From the IMG/VR virus record IMGVR_UViG_3300044641_010325, positions 1-54,523 of that record: a stretch of DNA of 54,523 bases. One strand, 5' to 3'. The DNA is from a virus. The notes beneath the pieces are model-generated. The model searched no databases. It was not told where the DNA came from and was given only the letters and a program-made list of their open reading frames with translations. Shown in pieces: positions 24,669-33,266 of this stretch (position 1 is the stretch's first letter; each line of letters opens with the position of its first letter). The position numbers and the translations under genes were made by a program.

Positions 24669-24799
24669 TCGCCGCGTTCGAGGCGCTGGAGCGCGCCGAT
24701 CGCCACCGTCGCGCGGACTTCATCGAGGACGTGGCCACCGCCGTATGGGGCGGGGAGGCTGCCGAGGCGCGCGTGAAGTCCCTGCGCGGCGGGCTGTGA
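24123..24799 (+). CDS. Tail assembly chaperone, -1 frameshift form (gpGT-like)
   Basis: Joined product: 0 frame to 24497, then -1 frame from 24497 to the TGA at 24797-24799. The C-terminal part is a plausible T domain, beginning around GWSDLFAQLAAAGHG and continuing RQLIAAFEALERADRHRR and DVATAVWGGEAAEARV; it does not overlap any other gene after 24668 and has no good start of its own, so frameshifting is the best explanation. The product is about 226 residues. The stop lies 24 bases before the tape measure gene, as in lambda. Confidence 0.75.
24491..24497 (+). promoter_or_regulatory. Programmed -1 frameshift site, U_UUU_UUC
   Basis: The heptamer ttttttc is in the correct phase (third base of GCT, then TTT TTC) for simultaneous P- and A-site slippage by -1. 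After slipping, decoding resumes at C24497 and meets no stop until 24797. It is a canonical XXXYYYZ site at the place where lambda-like phages use one. Confidence 0.8.
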
Positions 24800-24823
24800 T
24801 CCAAGTGCTGTGAATCGATCCCG

Positions 24824-27800
24824 ATGAATCAGGATTTCGTCCTCAATCTCAAGGTTCGCGGCGATTCCGCGCAGGCCGAGACCAGTCTCGGCCGGTTGCA
24901 GACTGCGCTCGTGCAGGTCGACCGTGCGCTGGGCCAGGTGCGCGCGGCCGGTCGGGAGGTGACCGTCGATGCGCAGGCCGCGCCCGCGCTCGCGGCGCAG
25001 CGCGCGATCACCGCCGAGGTCGAGCGACGCACGCGCCTGGAAGCCGATGCCGCGGCCCGCAACGCCGCCGCCTTGCGCCAGCAGGCGGTCGAGCAGGCGC
25101 GCATCGCCGAACGTCGCGCCGCGTCCACCGCGGTGTTCTCTGCAGCAACGCCGGAGCAGCTGCGCACGCCGGCCGACCGCACCGCGGCCCTCGGGCAGGC
25201 GCAGGCCCTGCAGCGCGACGCCGCGCTGCGGATGCTGGAGATCAACCGCCGCGCCGACGCGCTGGAAGCGCGGCTGGCAACGACGCGTACCGGGCTCGCC
25301 ACCGCGACCGTCACCGCCGCGCGGGCGACCGATGTCGGTCGCCGCGCGGTGGACCAGTACGGAATCTCGGTCGGCCAGACCCGGCAGGCGATGCGCCAGC
25401 TGCCGGCGCAGATCACGGACATCTTCACCTCGCTGGCCGGCGGTCAGAAGCCGTGGCTGGTCGCGATCCAGCAGGGCGGCCAGCTGAAGGATTCCTTCGG
25501 CGGCATCGTCCCCGCCGCACGTGCTCTGCTGGGGGCGCTCTCGCCGATGGTGATCGGCCTGGGCCTGACCGCTGCCGCGATCGGCGCGGTCGCCGTCGCG
25601 GCGGTGTCCGGCTACCGCGAGACGCAGGCCTACGAACGTGCGCTGATCGCCAGCGGCAACGCCGCCGCGACCACGGCCGGGCAACTGCGGGTGGTGAAGG
25701 ACAGCGTCGGCGGCGCGACCGGCGAGTACGGCAATGCCGAAGCCGCGCTGACCGCACTGGCCGCCGCAGGCTCTGTCGCGGGCGACACGCTCGAGGCGGC
25801 TGCGAGCGCCGCGGTCAATCTGTCGGAACTCACCGGCGCGTCGATCGAGGACACGACGCAGAAGGTGATTGCGCTGGCGCGCGCACCGTCCGCGCAACTG
25901 CTCGAACTCAATCAGCAGTACCGTTTCCTCTCCGTCGAGGTGTACCAGCATGTGCGCGCGCTCGAAGCGCAGGGTCGCGCGCAGGACGCCGCTCGTCTCG
26001 CGATCGAGACGTTCGCGCGGGTCCACGAGCAGCGCGTGCAGGACGCCTACGCGCGCGCCGGTTCGCTCGAGCGCGCGTGGATCGCGCTCGGCAAGGTCAT
26101 CAGCGGGGTCTGGCAGACGATCCGCAACATCGGTCGCGATGATCTCGCGTTCCGGCTGTCGAAGACCACCGACGAGCTGAACCGGATCGGCAACGAGTGG
26201 CGAGAACTCGGCGGCCTGAACTCGCTCGATGCGGTGCTGGCCAGCGCCGATGTCGATGCCGACACGAAGCAGCGCATTCGCGCGCTACGGCAGGAGCAGG
26301 CGACCCTGCAGCGCGAGGCCAATGCCGAACAGGCGAAGGCCGACGCGCAGGCGGCGACGCAGGCCAGGCAGACCAACGCGATCAACGCCCTAGGTCGCGC
26401 GCAGGCGGCGCTCGGTCAGGACCGTGCGGTCGCCAAGGCGCAGCAACTGCGCGAGCTTGAACGCGATATCGCGGCGCTGCGTGCGGGCGGTGTGACGCAG
26501 GTCGAGGGCGTCTCGCTCGCGGCTTTCGAGAAGACCCGTCGCGCGCAGATCGACGCGCAGTTCCAGGCGCCGAAGGGACCGCGCGTCCCGAAGCCCAAGG
26601 CGACCGACGCCGATCGCGCCCGCGAGTCCGCCGAGCGCGAACTGGAGTCCTTGCGCCGCGAGATCGCTCTACTGGCCGAAGTCGAGGTGGGGCAGACGCG
26701 CGCGGGCGAGGCTGCGCGTGTGCGCTACGAGACGACACAGGGCGCGCTCAAATCCCTTGCGCCGGCCCTGAAGGCGCAACTCCTCCAGGAAGCTGAAGCC
26801 CTCGACAAGGCCCGCGCCGCCGCCGAGGCCGAACGCGAACGCAAGGCCGAACTCGAGAAGACCACGCGCGCCTACGAGACGCTGCGCGCCAGTCTGCGCA
26901 CGCCGGCCGAAGTCGCGCTGGAAGAGGCGCGGGCGCAGGTGACGCTGCTGAACGATGCGCTGCAAGAGGGGATCGCGACCAAGGCCGCGTTCGACGCGGC
27001 GATGGCGCGCGTGGCGCAGACGAGTTTCCGTAAGCCCGATGCGGCGCTCGACCGCGTCCCCGGCGCGACACCGGATCTCGGGCAGACCGGCAGCGATCTC
27101 GCGCAGATCGAACAGTCGCGTACGCGGCTCGAAGCCTGGCACGCCGAACAGCTTGCGCTGCTCGCGCAGTTCCGTTCGCAGCGCGCCGATCTGAACGCGC
27201 AGTGGGATGCGCAGGAAGAGACGATCGAGCGCCAGCACCAGGCGGCGCTCGCGCAACTGCAATCGGCGCAGACGCAGGTGCTGCTCGCCGGTGCCTCCGC
27301 GACCTTCGGCCAGCTCGCCGACATCGCCAAATCCTTCGGCGGCGAGCAGAGCGCGACCTACCGCGCCCTGTTCGCGCTGTCGAAGGCGTTCGCCATCGCG
27401 CAGGCGGCGCTCGCGCTCGCCAACAATGTGGCCGAAGCGAGCAAGGTCGGTTTTCCGCAGAACATCCCCTTCATCGCGGGCGCCATCGCCCAGGGCGCGA
27501 CCATCGCCGGACTGATCGCGCAGGCCACCTTCAACGGCGGGGGCGGCTATGCGGGCGGCGGCCATGTGCGCGGGCCGGGTACGGCAACCAGCGACAGCAT
27601 CCCGGCGTGGCTGTCGGACTTCGAGTTCGTCACCCGCGCCGCCGTCGTGCGCCAGCCCGGGGCGTTGCCTTTCCTCGAAGACTTCAACCGTCGCGGCATG
27701 CCTGCGCTGGAGGCCTGGCACGCGCGCCGCTTCGCGGGCGCCACGCCGCCGGCCGTATGGCTGCCGCGTCCGCCGCGCATGCACTTCGCCGAAGGCGGCC

Positions 27801-27973
27801 TCGCGCGGGCAGCCTCGGGTCTGAACCCGCAACTCAATCTGCGCCTGATCAATGCGATCAACACCGATGCGCTCGCCGAGTCGATGGCGCAGAGCCGGGG
27901 GCTGGAGCAGACCATTCTCAACGTGATCGACCGCAACGGCAGTTTCCTGCGCCAGCGGATCGGAGGCGCCTGA
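24824..27973 (+). CDS. Tail tape measure protein
   Basis: A 1049-residue protein, the longest in the phage region. It is mostly helical and Ala/Arg/Glu-rich with long coiled-coil stretches. There is a hydrophobic segment near residues 230-265 (ALLGALSPMVIGLGLTAAAI then AVAVAAVSG) and Gly-rich hydrophobic sequence near 880-910 (GAIAQGATIAGLIAQATF), as in lambda gpH-type tape measures. FTSLAGGQKPWLVAIQQGGQ is a common tape-measure block. It sets tail length and is ejected at infection. Its stop overlaps the next start (TGATG). Confidence 0.9.
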   Translation: MNQDFVLNLKVRGDSAQAETSLGRLQTALVQVDRALGQVRAAGREVTVDAQAAPALAAQRAITAEVERRTRLEADAAARNAAALRQQAVEQARIAERRAASTAVFSAATPEQLRTPADRTAALGQAQALQRDAALRMLEINRRADALEARLATTRTGLATATVTAARATDVGRRAVDQYGISVGQTRQAMRQLPAQITDIFTSLAGGQKPWLVAIQQGGQLKDSFGGIVPAARALLGALSPMVIGLGLTAAAIGAVAVAAVSGYRETQAYERALIASGNAAATTAGQLRVVKDSVGGATGEYGNAEAALTALAAAGSVAGDTLEAAASAAVNLSELTGASIEDTTQKVIALARAPSAQLLELNQQYRFLSVEVYQHVRALEAQGRAQDAARLAIETFARVHEQRVQDAYARAGSLERAWIALGKVISGVWQTIRNIGRDDLAFRLSKTTDELNRIGNEWRELGGLNSLDAVLASADVDADTKQRIRALRQEQATLQREANAEQAKADAQAATQARQTNAINALGRAQAALGQDRAVAKAQQLRELERDIAALRAGGVTQVEGVSLAAFEKTRRAQIDAQFQAPKGPRVPKPKATDADRARESAERELESLRREIALLAEVEVGQTRAGEAARVRYETTQGALKSLAPALKAQLLQEAEALDKARAAAEAERERKAELEKTTRAYETLRASLRTPAEVALEEARAQVTLLNDALQEGIATKAAFDAAMARVAQTSFRKPDAALDRVPGATPDLGQTGSDLAQIEQSRTRLEAWHAEQLALLAQFRSQRADLNAQWDAQEETIERQHQAALAQLQSAQTQVLLAGASATFGQLADIAKSFGGEQSATYRALFALSKAFAIAQAALALANNVAEASKVGFPQNIPFIAGAIAQGATIAGLIAQATFNGGGGYAGGGHVRGPGTATSDSIPAWLSDFEFVTRAAVVRQPGALPFLEDFNRRGMPALEAWHARRFAGATPPAVWLPRPPRMHFAEGGLARAASGLNPQLNLRLINAINTDALAESMAQSRGLEQTILNVIDRNGSFLRQRIGGA

Positions 27974-28998
27974 TGGCCTACGCCATCGACACCGTGGTCA
28001 AGGGCGCAGGCCCGGACGCCCATCTGCAATTGCTCGATGTCCTGCGCGCGCTGGCAGAAAACGCCGGCTGGACGACGTTGCGCTTCGACACGTCGATCCC
28101 TGAGCGCGAACTGATCCTGCGCTCGACCGGCACTACGGGCGAGGAGGGGATCACGGTCGGTTTCAAGGCCTATCAGAACGTCGCCGCCGATTACTACAAC
28201 CTGCTCGCCGCGACGATGGTGGGCTATGTGCCGGCTGCACCGTTCGAGGCGCAACCCGGCATCAAGACCAGCGGCGTGCCTGGTCACAACCAGGCGGTGA
28301 CGTACTTCCTGACCGCCAATCCGCGCCGGATCGTCGGCGCCCTCAAGGTGGGCTCGCCGATCTACGCACACGTCTACGTCGGCAAGGCGCTTGCGTACGC
28401 GCGGCCGAAGGAATTTCCCTCGCCGCTGGTCGTCGCCGGGCACTTCGACGGCCGCGACGCACGCCGCTACAGCGACCTGCACTGGTTCCCCTACAAGGGC
28501 CGCAAGGGGAGCAGCGACAGCGGCTACACCGACGGGTTCCTGTTCCTGCGCGATGCCGGCGGCACCTGGAAGAAGGTGCAGATCTCGCCCTTCGGCAACG
28601 GCCAGGCGAGCGAGACCACCTATGCCGGGCTGGCCGGCGAGTACGTCGGTCGCAATGGCAGCGGCTACCGCTGTCTGGTGCCGGCCGGCACCTTGCACCA
28701 GCCGCAGCCGCTGGAACTGTACGAGATGAGCTTCGGCACCTACGACAACGACGTGCGCGGCTACAGCAGCAGCGGCAATCTCTACGGCGTCCTCGACGGC
28801 GTGAGCTTCGTCTCCGGCTTCAACAATGCCTCGGAGAACGTGCTGCAGCTCGAAGGCAGCGCGGTCGTCGATCAAACCGGGATGAGCGTGCGCCAGGCGG
28901 TCGATGCGATCCGGGCCGTGAATGGTCGTGCGTTCGTGGTGCTGCAGGACGGCGCGCGCACGACCTGGCGCGACTACGTCGCGGTGGAGATGAACTGA
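27973..28998 (+). CDS. Distal tail protein, first of two related-context genes
   Basis: A 341-residue protein after the tape measure. It begins MAYAIDTVVKGAGPDAHLQL and contains an aromatic/Gly-rich centre (HWFPYKGRKGSSDSGYTDGF, EYVGRNGSGYRCLV). No signal peptide or coiled coil. The composition and position suggest a distal tail or virion surface protein; I do not recognise a Pfam family. Start and stop overlap the neighbours by one base each (TGATG), a pattern shared across the tail operon. Confidence 0.65.
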   Translation: MAYAIDTVVKGAGPDAHLQLLDVLRALAENAGWTTLRFDTSIPERELILRSTGTTGEEGITVGFKAYQNVAADYYNLLAATMVGYVPAAPFEAQPGIKTSGVPGHNQAVTYFLTANPRRIVGALKVGSPIYAHVYVGKALAYARPKEFPSPLVVAGHFDGRDARRYSDLHWFPYKGRKGSSDSGYTDGFLFLRDAGGTWKKVQISPFGNGQASETTYAGLAGEYVGRNGSGYRCLVPAGTLHQPQPLELYEMSFGTYDNDVRGYSSSGNLYGVLDGVSFVSGFNNASENVLQLEGSAVVDQTGMSVRQAVDAIRAVNGRAFVVLQDGARTTWRDYVAVEMN

Positions 28999-29918
28999 TG
29001 GCGACGTTCACCGGACCGATCGCCAGCTTCGCGGCGCTGAAGGTCGCTATCGAGACCACGCTCACGGCACGCGGCTGGACGCTGGCGAACGGCATCCTCA
29101 GCAAGGGCGTCGCCTTCGTGCAACTGACCGCGACGGCGACGGAACTGCGCCTGCAGGCCGGAACCGGGCAGGCGGGTGGGGCGCTGACCGGCGCCTGCCC
29201 GCAGTCGGTGAAGCTGTTGTCCTTCGCCAATGCGCCGATCCAGTGGCCGGCGGTGTACGTGCTCCATGCGTTCGATGCGCCCGACGAGATCTATGTCGTG
29301 CTGCGCTACAACGTCGACCGCCACCAGCACCTCAACTGGGGCGTGTCGGCGATGCCGCAGATCGGCGGCACCGGCCTGTGGTGCTCGGGGACCTTCCGTG
29401 GCGATGTCGATGGCACGCGCGCGGGCGTGAAGGCGTACATCGACACCAACGCCGGCACCCAGCTCGGCGCCGCGCCCTACGACGGCCACGGGCTCGGGTT
29501 CTTCTTCGCGAGCATGGCGGGTACGTATCACTCGTCGTTCATTCACTGCGGGCTCGAGGGTGCGCCGGCCTGGCGCACGTCCTATGGCGGCGCGACCGGC
29601 GATCTGCTCGGCGTCTCGCACAAGGCGGGCCTGCTGCACGCGCTGCCTTCGCAGTTCAATCAGGCCACCGTGCTGCTGCCGATCGACGTGCTGCTCGCGC
29701 GACAGGCGCAGGGCCAGACGATCGTCGCCACGTTCGCGCACGCGCGCTACTGCCGGCTCGACCACCTCGATCTGAGTCAACCGCTGGTCTACGGCCCCGA
29801 ACGCTGGACGCCGTATCCGCTGCATGCGGTCCACCCGGTGCAGCGCAACGGCGCCGGTTGGCCGATCGGTGCGCAGCACAGCGGCACCTTCGGCGTCGCG
29901 CTGCGGGATGCGCCCTGA
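28998..29918 (+). CDS. Distal tail protein, second
   Basis: A 306-residue protein. The N-terminus (FAALKVAIETTLTARGWTLA) resembles the start of virion proteins that compute a per-sample residue alpha-beta unit, and the centre is Gly/aromatic-rich (YNVDRHQHLNWGVSAMPQIG, GLGFFFASMAGTYHSSF). It seems to belong with its upstream neighbour as a pair of virion proteins between the tape measure and tail tip genes. Function unknown. Confidence 0.6.
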   Translation: MATFTGPIASFAALKVAIETTLTARGWTLANGILSKGVAFVQLTATATELRLQAGTGQAGGALTGACPQSVKLLSFANAPIQWPAVYVLHAFDAPDEIYVVLRYNVDRHQHLNWGVSAMPQIGGTGLWCSGTFRGDVDGTRAGVKAYIDTNAGTQLGAAPYDGHGLGFFFASMAGTYHSSFIHCGLEGAPAWRTSYGGATGDLLGVSHKAGLLHALPSQFNQATVLLPIDVLLARQAQGQTIVATFAHARYCRLDHLDLSQPLVYGPERWTPYPLHAVHPVQRNGAGWPIGAQHSGTFGVALRDAP

Positions 29919-31642
29919 TGGCCGGACTGATCGGCCTTGCGCCGACGCCGCGGGCGTTCGGTGCGGCCAACCCGTTGCTCTCGATCGAACTGAATGCGCT
30001 CGGCGAGGGGGCGTTCGCCCCCGGCACTTACGCCCGCGAGCGGCTGACCGCAGGGGCGGGGGCGTTTCGGGCGCCGGAGGCGCTGCGCTGGCCCGCGACC
30101 GGGCGCCTCGCGCACCGGTTCGCGGAGGATCTGTTCGACCGCGTCCACGTCCTGCCGACCGCGCTGTCGCTGGGCAACGTCGTCTCCGAACTGACCCGCG
30201 AGATCGCGGTGTGGAACGCCTGGCGCAGGCTGCCGCAGACGCTGGTCGCGCTGCGACTGGACGGCGATGCCGGCAGCACGCTCACCGCGCCGGGGGCGCT
30301 GCCGCTGGCGCTGCATCCGCTGCAGGAGCGGGTGCTGACCCTCACCGTCGGCCTCGACGGCCCGCCGGTGATCGACGCGGTGGCGGCGCTGTCCTTCGCG
30401 GACGGCGCGAACTGGTCGATCCGCATCGACGGCCTGCGCCTGCAGGCGTGGACGCTGCCGCCGGACTGGTCCGAGCCGCTGACCGAAACGCTCGCCTGGC
30501 TCACCGACGTCCAGATCGCCGTCGCCGGCACCGTCACCCGCACGCCGCTGCGCGAGGCGCCGCACCGGTCGTGGGAGTTCGCCATCCTCGCCGACCGGCG
30601 CGAGCGGCGCTGGGTCGAGCACGCGCTGTTCGACTGGACGGCGCGGGTGTGGGCGCTGCCGGTGTTCGTCGATACGCGGCGGCTCGGTGCGCCACTGGCG
30701 GCGGGCGCGGTCGAGATCCCGGTCGACGCCAGGGGGTTGGATTTTGCGGTCGGCAGCCTCGCCATGCTCTGGCGCGACGTGGCGAGCTACGAACTGGTCG
30801 AAGTCGCGCAGATCGCGAACGGTCGTGTGTCCTTGCGTGCGCCGACGCGCCGCGCGTGGCCGGTCGGCACGCGCCTGATGCCCTGCCGCACCGCGCGCCT
30901 GACCGATGCGCCGGAGTTGCGGCGCCACACCGACCGGCTGATGTCCGCGCAGCTGCGCTTCGAGGCGGCCGAGCCGTGCGACTGGCCGGCGGCGTTGCCG
31001 GCGACGCGCTACCGCGGGTTCCCCGTGCTCGAACACCGCCCGGACGAAACCCGGGACCCGAGCGCGATCCTGGCCCGTCGCTTCGATCTGCTCGATGGCG
31101 ACGTCGGCCGCACGCAGGTCGACGATGCGTCGGGCCTGGCGTGGACCACGCAGTCGCACGCCTGGCGGTTGTTCGGCCGCGCCGAACGCGCCGCACACCG
31201 CAGCCTGCTCTATGGCCTGCAGGGGCGGGCGGAGGCGCTGTGGCTGCCGACCTGGACCGACGATCTCGAGGTGATCGAGACGATCGGCGAGACCGCACTC
31301 ACGTTCACCGTCGCCGCCTGCGGCGTCAGTCGCAGCCTGCGCCAGCAGGCCGGCCGTCGTCACCTCCGCATCGAACTCGTCGACGGCACGGTCTTCTACC
31401 GCGCCGTCGAAGCATCCACCGAACTCGAATCGCCCCACCCTGAAACACGCGAACGTGTGGAACGTGTGCGGATCGACGTCGCGCTGGGTCTCGTTGTCAG
31501 ACCCGAACGGGTCCGGCTGGTGAGCTGGATGGCGTTGGTCACGCTGGCGGGCGACACGGTCGAACTGCGCCACCACGCCGACAGCGACGGTCTGCTCGAC
31601 TGCGCCGTGTCCTTCGCAGGGGTTCCGGCGGAGGAGCCGTAA
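29918..31642 (+). CDS. Large minor tail protein (baseplate/tip region)
   Basis: A 574-residue protein, rich in beta strands and Trp/Arg. Repeated-looking modules (LVALRLDGDAGSTLTAPGAL, then LQAWTLPPDWSEPLTETLAW) and the C-terminal block TVELRHHADSDGLLDCAVSF end just before a BR0599/DUF2163-type gene. In Xylella/Xanthomonas-type prophages an equally large minor tail gene is found in this slot. Likely a tail tip hub component; assignment is by context. Confidence 0.6.
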   Translation: MAGLIGLAPTPRAFGAANPLLSIELNALGEGAFAPGTYARERLTAGAGAFRAPEALRWPATGRLAHRFAEDLFDRVHVLPTALSLGNVVSELTREIAVWNAWRRLPQTLVALRLDGDAGSTLTAPGALPLALHPLQERVLTLTVGLDGPPVIDAVAALSFADGANWSIRIDGLRLQAWTLPPDWSEPLTETLAWLTDVQIAVAGTVTRTPLREAPHRSWEFAILADRRERRWVEHALFDWTARVWALPVFVDTRRLGAPLAAGAVEIPVDARGLDFAVGSLAMLWRDVASYELVEVAQIANGRVSLRAPTRRAWPVGTRLMPCRTARLTDAPELRRHTDRLMSAQLRFEAAEPCDWPAALPATRYRGFPVLEHRPDETRDPSAILARRFDLLDGDVGRTQVDDASGLAWTTQSHAWRLFGRAERAAHRSLLYGLQGRAEALWLPTWTDDLEVIETIGETALTFTVAACGVSRSLRQQAGRRHLRIELVDGTVFYRAVEASTELESPHPETRERVERVRIDVALGLVVRPERVRLVSWMALVTLAGDTVELRHHADSDGLLDCAVSFAGVPAEEP

Positions 31643-31644
31643 GC

Positions 31645-32442
31645 ATGGCCTTGCTCTCGCGCGAGATCGAGCTCTACGACTTCTCGATCGGCCTGCACCA
31701 CTGGCGCTACACCGATGCCAAACGCGAAGCGATCGTCGAAGGCCAGCGTTACGCCCCGGTCACGCTCACGCGCGAGAAGATCGTGCAGTCGGCGGAAGAA
31801 TCGAAGAACGCGCTGCAGATCACCGCGCCGCTGGATCTGCCGCTGCTGAACCTGTTCCGCCCGGTGCCACCGGGGCTGCGCCTGCGCCTGGACCTCAAGC
31901 GCGTCAGAGTGCGCGACGGTCAGGTGCGCCTGGGCTGGACTGGGCACGTCGCCAACCTCGACGAAACCCACAGCGTCGCCAAGCTGCGCTGCGAGTCGCT
32001 CGCCGCCGCCGTCGAGACCCTCGGCCTGCGCCGCAGCTGGCAGTCGAACTGTCCGCTGGTGCTCTACAGCCAGGGGCTCGGATTGTGCAATGCCGATCCG
32101 GACGCGCACGCGGTGCTGGCGGTGCTCAGCGACGCGACCGGCTACACCGTGTCGTCGGCCGCCTTCGATGCGTTCGACGACGGTCACTTCGACGGCGGCG
32201 TGCTGCAGTGGACGGCGACGCTCGGCGTCGAACGCCGCTTCGTGGTCAGTCACGTGGGCACCACCCTGCGCCTGCTCACCCCAGCCGCGCTCGCGCCCGA
32301 CGCGCGCGTCGTCGCGTTCCCCGGCTGCGACCGCACGCTGGGGCCGAACGGCTGCCCGAAATTCCGCAACGAACTGAACTACGGCGGCCAGCCGACCTTG
32401 AAGGGCATGCGCAATCCCTTCGGCAGCGACCCGGTCTTCTGA
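31645..32442 (+). CDS. Phage BR0599/DUF2163 family tail protein
   Basis: A 265-residue protein. The N-terminal half (IELYDFSIGLHHWRYTDAKR, YAPVTLTREKIVQ) and the C-terminal block FPGCDRTLGPNGCPKFRNEL with two conserved cysteines are the BR0599/DUF2163 signature. Homologues occur in prophages and gene transfer agents at the tail tip, next to the peptidase/tip genes. The paired cysteines may bind a metal. It starts two bases after the preceding stop region with ggagccg upstream. Confidence 0.8.
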   Translation: MALLSREIELYDFSIGLHHWRYTDAKREAIVEGQRYAPVTLTREKIVQSAEESKNALQITAPLDLPLLNLFRPVPPGLRLRLDLKRVRVRDGQVRLGWTGHVANLDETHSVAKLRCESLAAAVETLGLRRSWQSNCPLVLYSQGLGLCNADPDAHAVLAVLSDATGYTVSSAAFDAFDDGHFDGGVLQWTATLGVERRFVVSHVGTTLRLLTPAALAPDARVVAFPGCDRTLGPNGCPKFRNELNYGGQPTLKGMRNPFGSDPVF

Positions 32443-32522
32443 ATTCCCCTTCCCGAGCACCGCCCGACGCCATCGCGCCGGGCGACGGCTGCGCGCGTCC
32501 CGCCCCCAGGAACCCGTCCACG

Positions 32523-32750
32523 ATGTGGGTCTACGTCTTCGTGCTGATTCTCGCCATCGCGCTCAGCGTCGCGATGCGCCCCAAACCGCAATCGACCAAG
32601 CCGCCTTCGCTCGCCGACTTCTCGGTGCCGACCGCCGAAGAGGGCCGCGAGGTCATGGTGATCTTCGGCGAGGTGTGGGTGGACGATCCCAACGTGCTCG
32701 CCTACGGCGATCTGCGCACCACGCCGATCAAGGCCAGCGGCGGGAAGTGA
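32523..32750 (+). CDS. Small tail protein with N-terminal membrane helix
   Basis: A 75-residue protein starting with a hydrophobic helix (MWVYVFVLILAIALSVAM), then a proline-rich linker and a short folded part (EVMVIFGEVWVDDPNVLAYG, then TTPIKASGGK). The same arrangement is seen in small tail-assembly proteins that precede the tip protein in related prophages. The helix might insert in the host membrane at DNA entry. The stop shares a base with the next ATG. Confidence 0.6.
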   Translation: MWVYVFVLILAIALSVAMRPKPQSTKPPSLADFSVPTAEEGREVMVIFGEVWVDDPNVLAYGDLRTTPIKASGGK

Positions 32751-32995
32751 TGGACGTTCTGCGCATTCACCTTCGGCATGTGCGCGCGATCGATCCGGCG
32801 GGCGGGCCGCTGTGTACGCCGGGCATTCGCGCGTGGTGCCGCCAGCACGACATCGATCTGCGCGCGTTGCGTGAGGACGGCATCGCCGTCGACGACCTCC
32901 CCCATCTGCACGACGATCCCTTCGTCGTCCGCGTGATCGAGATCGCGCGCGCCGACCAGGCAGGTGGCGATGCCGGAGTGCCCGATGCGACGTGA
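32750..32995 (+). CDS. Small tail-region protein
   Basis: An 81-residue acidic protein (VLRIHLRHVRAIDPAGGPLC, then CRQHDIDLRALREDGI). It occurs between the membrane-anchored small tail gene and the tip protein; such proteins in related phages are called tail assembly or virion proteins without proof. Two cysteines (CTPGIRAWC) could form a metal or disulfide site. Confidence 0.55.
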   Translation: MDVLRIHLRHVRAIDPAGGPLCTPGIRAWCRQHDIDLRALREDGIAVDDLPHLHDDPFVVRVIEIARADQAGGDAGVPDAT

Positions 32996-33266
32996 GTCGA
33001 TGTATCGCGGCTGGATCGTGGTCGCCTGCGTGGCCTCGATCGTCTCCGGCGCGGCGCTGTGGATGGCGGGCGAACGCCCGTTCGGCGCCTTCGGCATCGC
33101 GGCGGGCCTGTTCCACGCGGTGTGGGGCCTGGATCTGCGCGCGCTCGTGCGTGGGCGCTGGCGACGACGTCCGATCGTGATCCCCACGCTGCGCCCGATT
33201 GTGGTCTCGCCGCCGCGGCATACCCGGCTGCAGCGCCTGCGCGCCTGGGGCCGTCGCCGTGGGTAA
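32985..33266 (+). CDS. Small two-helix membrane protein
   Basis: A 93-residue protein with two predicted membrane helices (WIVVACVASIVSGAALWM and FGAFGIAAGLFHAVWGLDL) followed by a strongly basic C-terminus. Start codon is uncertain: in-frame ATGs at 32970, 32985 and 33000. It overlaps the tip protein start by eight bases. The topology (two helices, positive tail) is holin-like, but its place in the tail operon argues for a tail-associated role; both are open. Confidence 0.5.
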   Translation: MRRESMYRGWIVVACVASIVSGAALWMAGERPFGAFGIAAGLFHAVWGLDLRALVRGRWRRRPIVIPTLRPIVVSPPRHTRLQRLRAWGRRRG

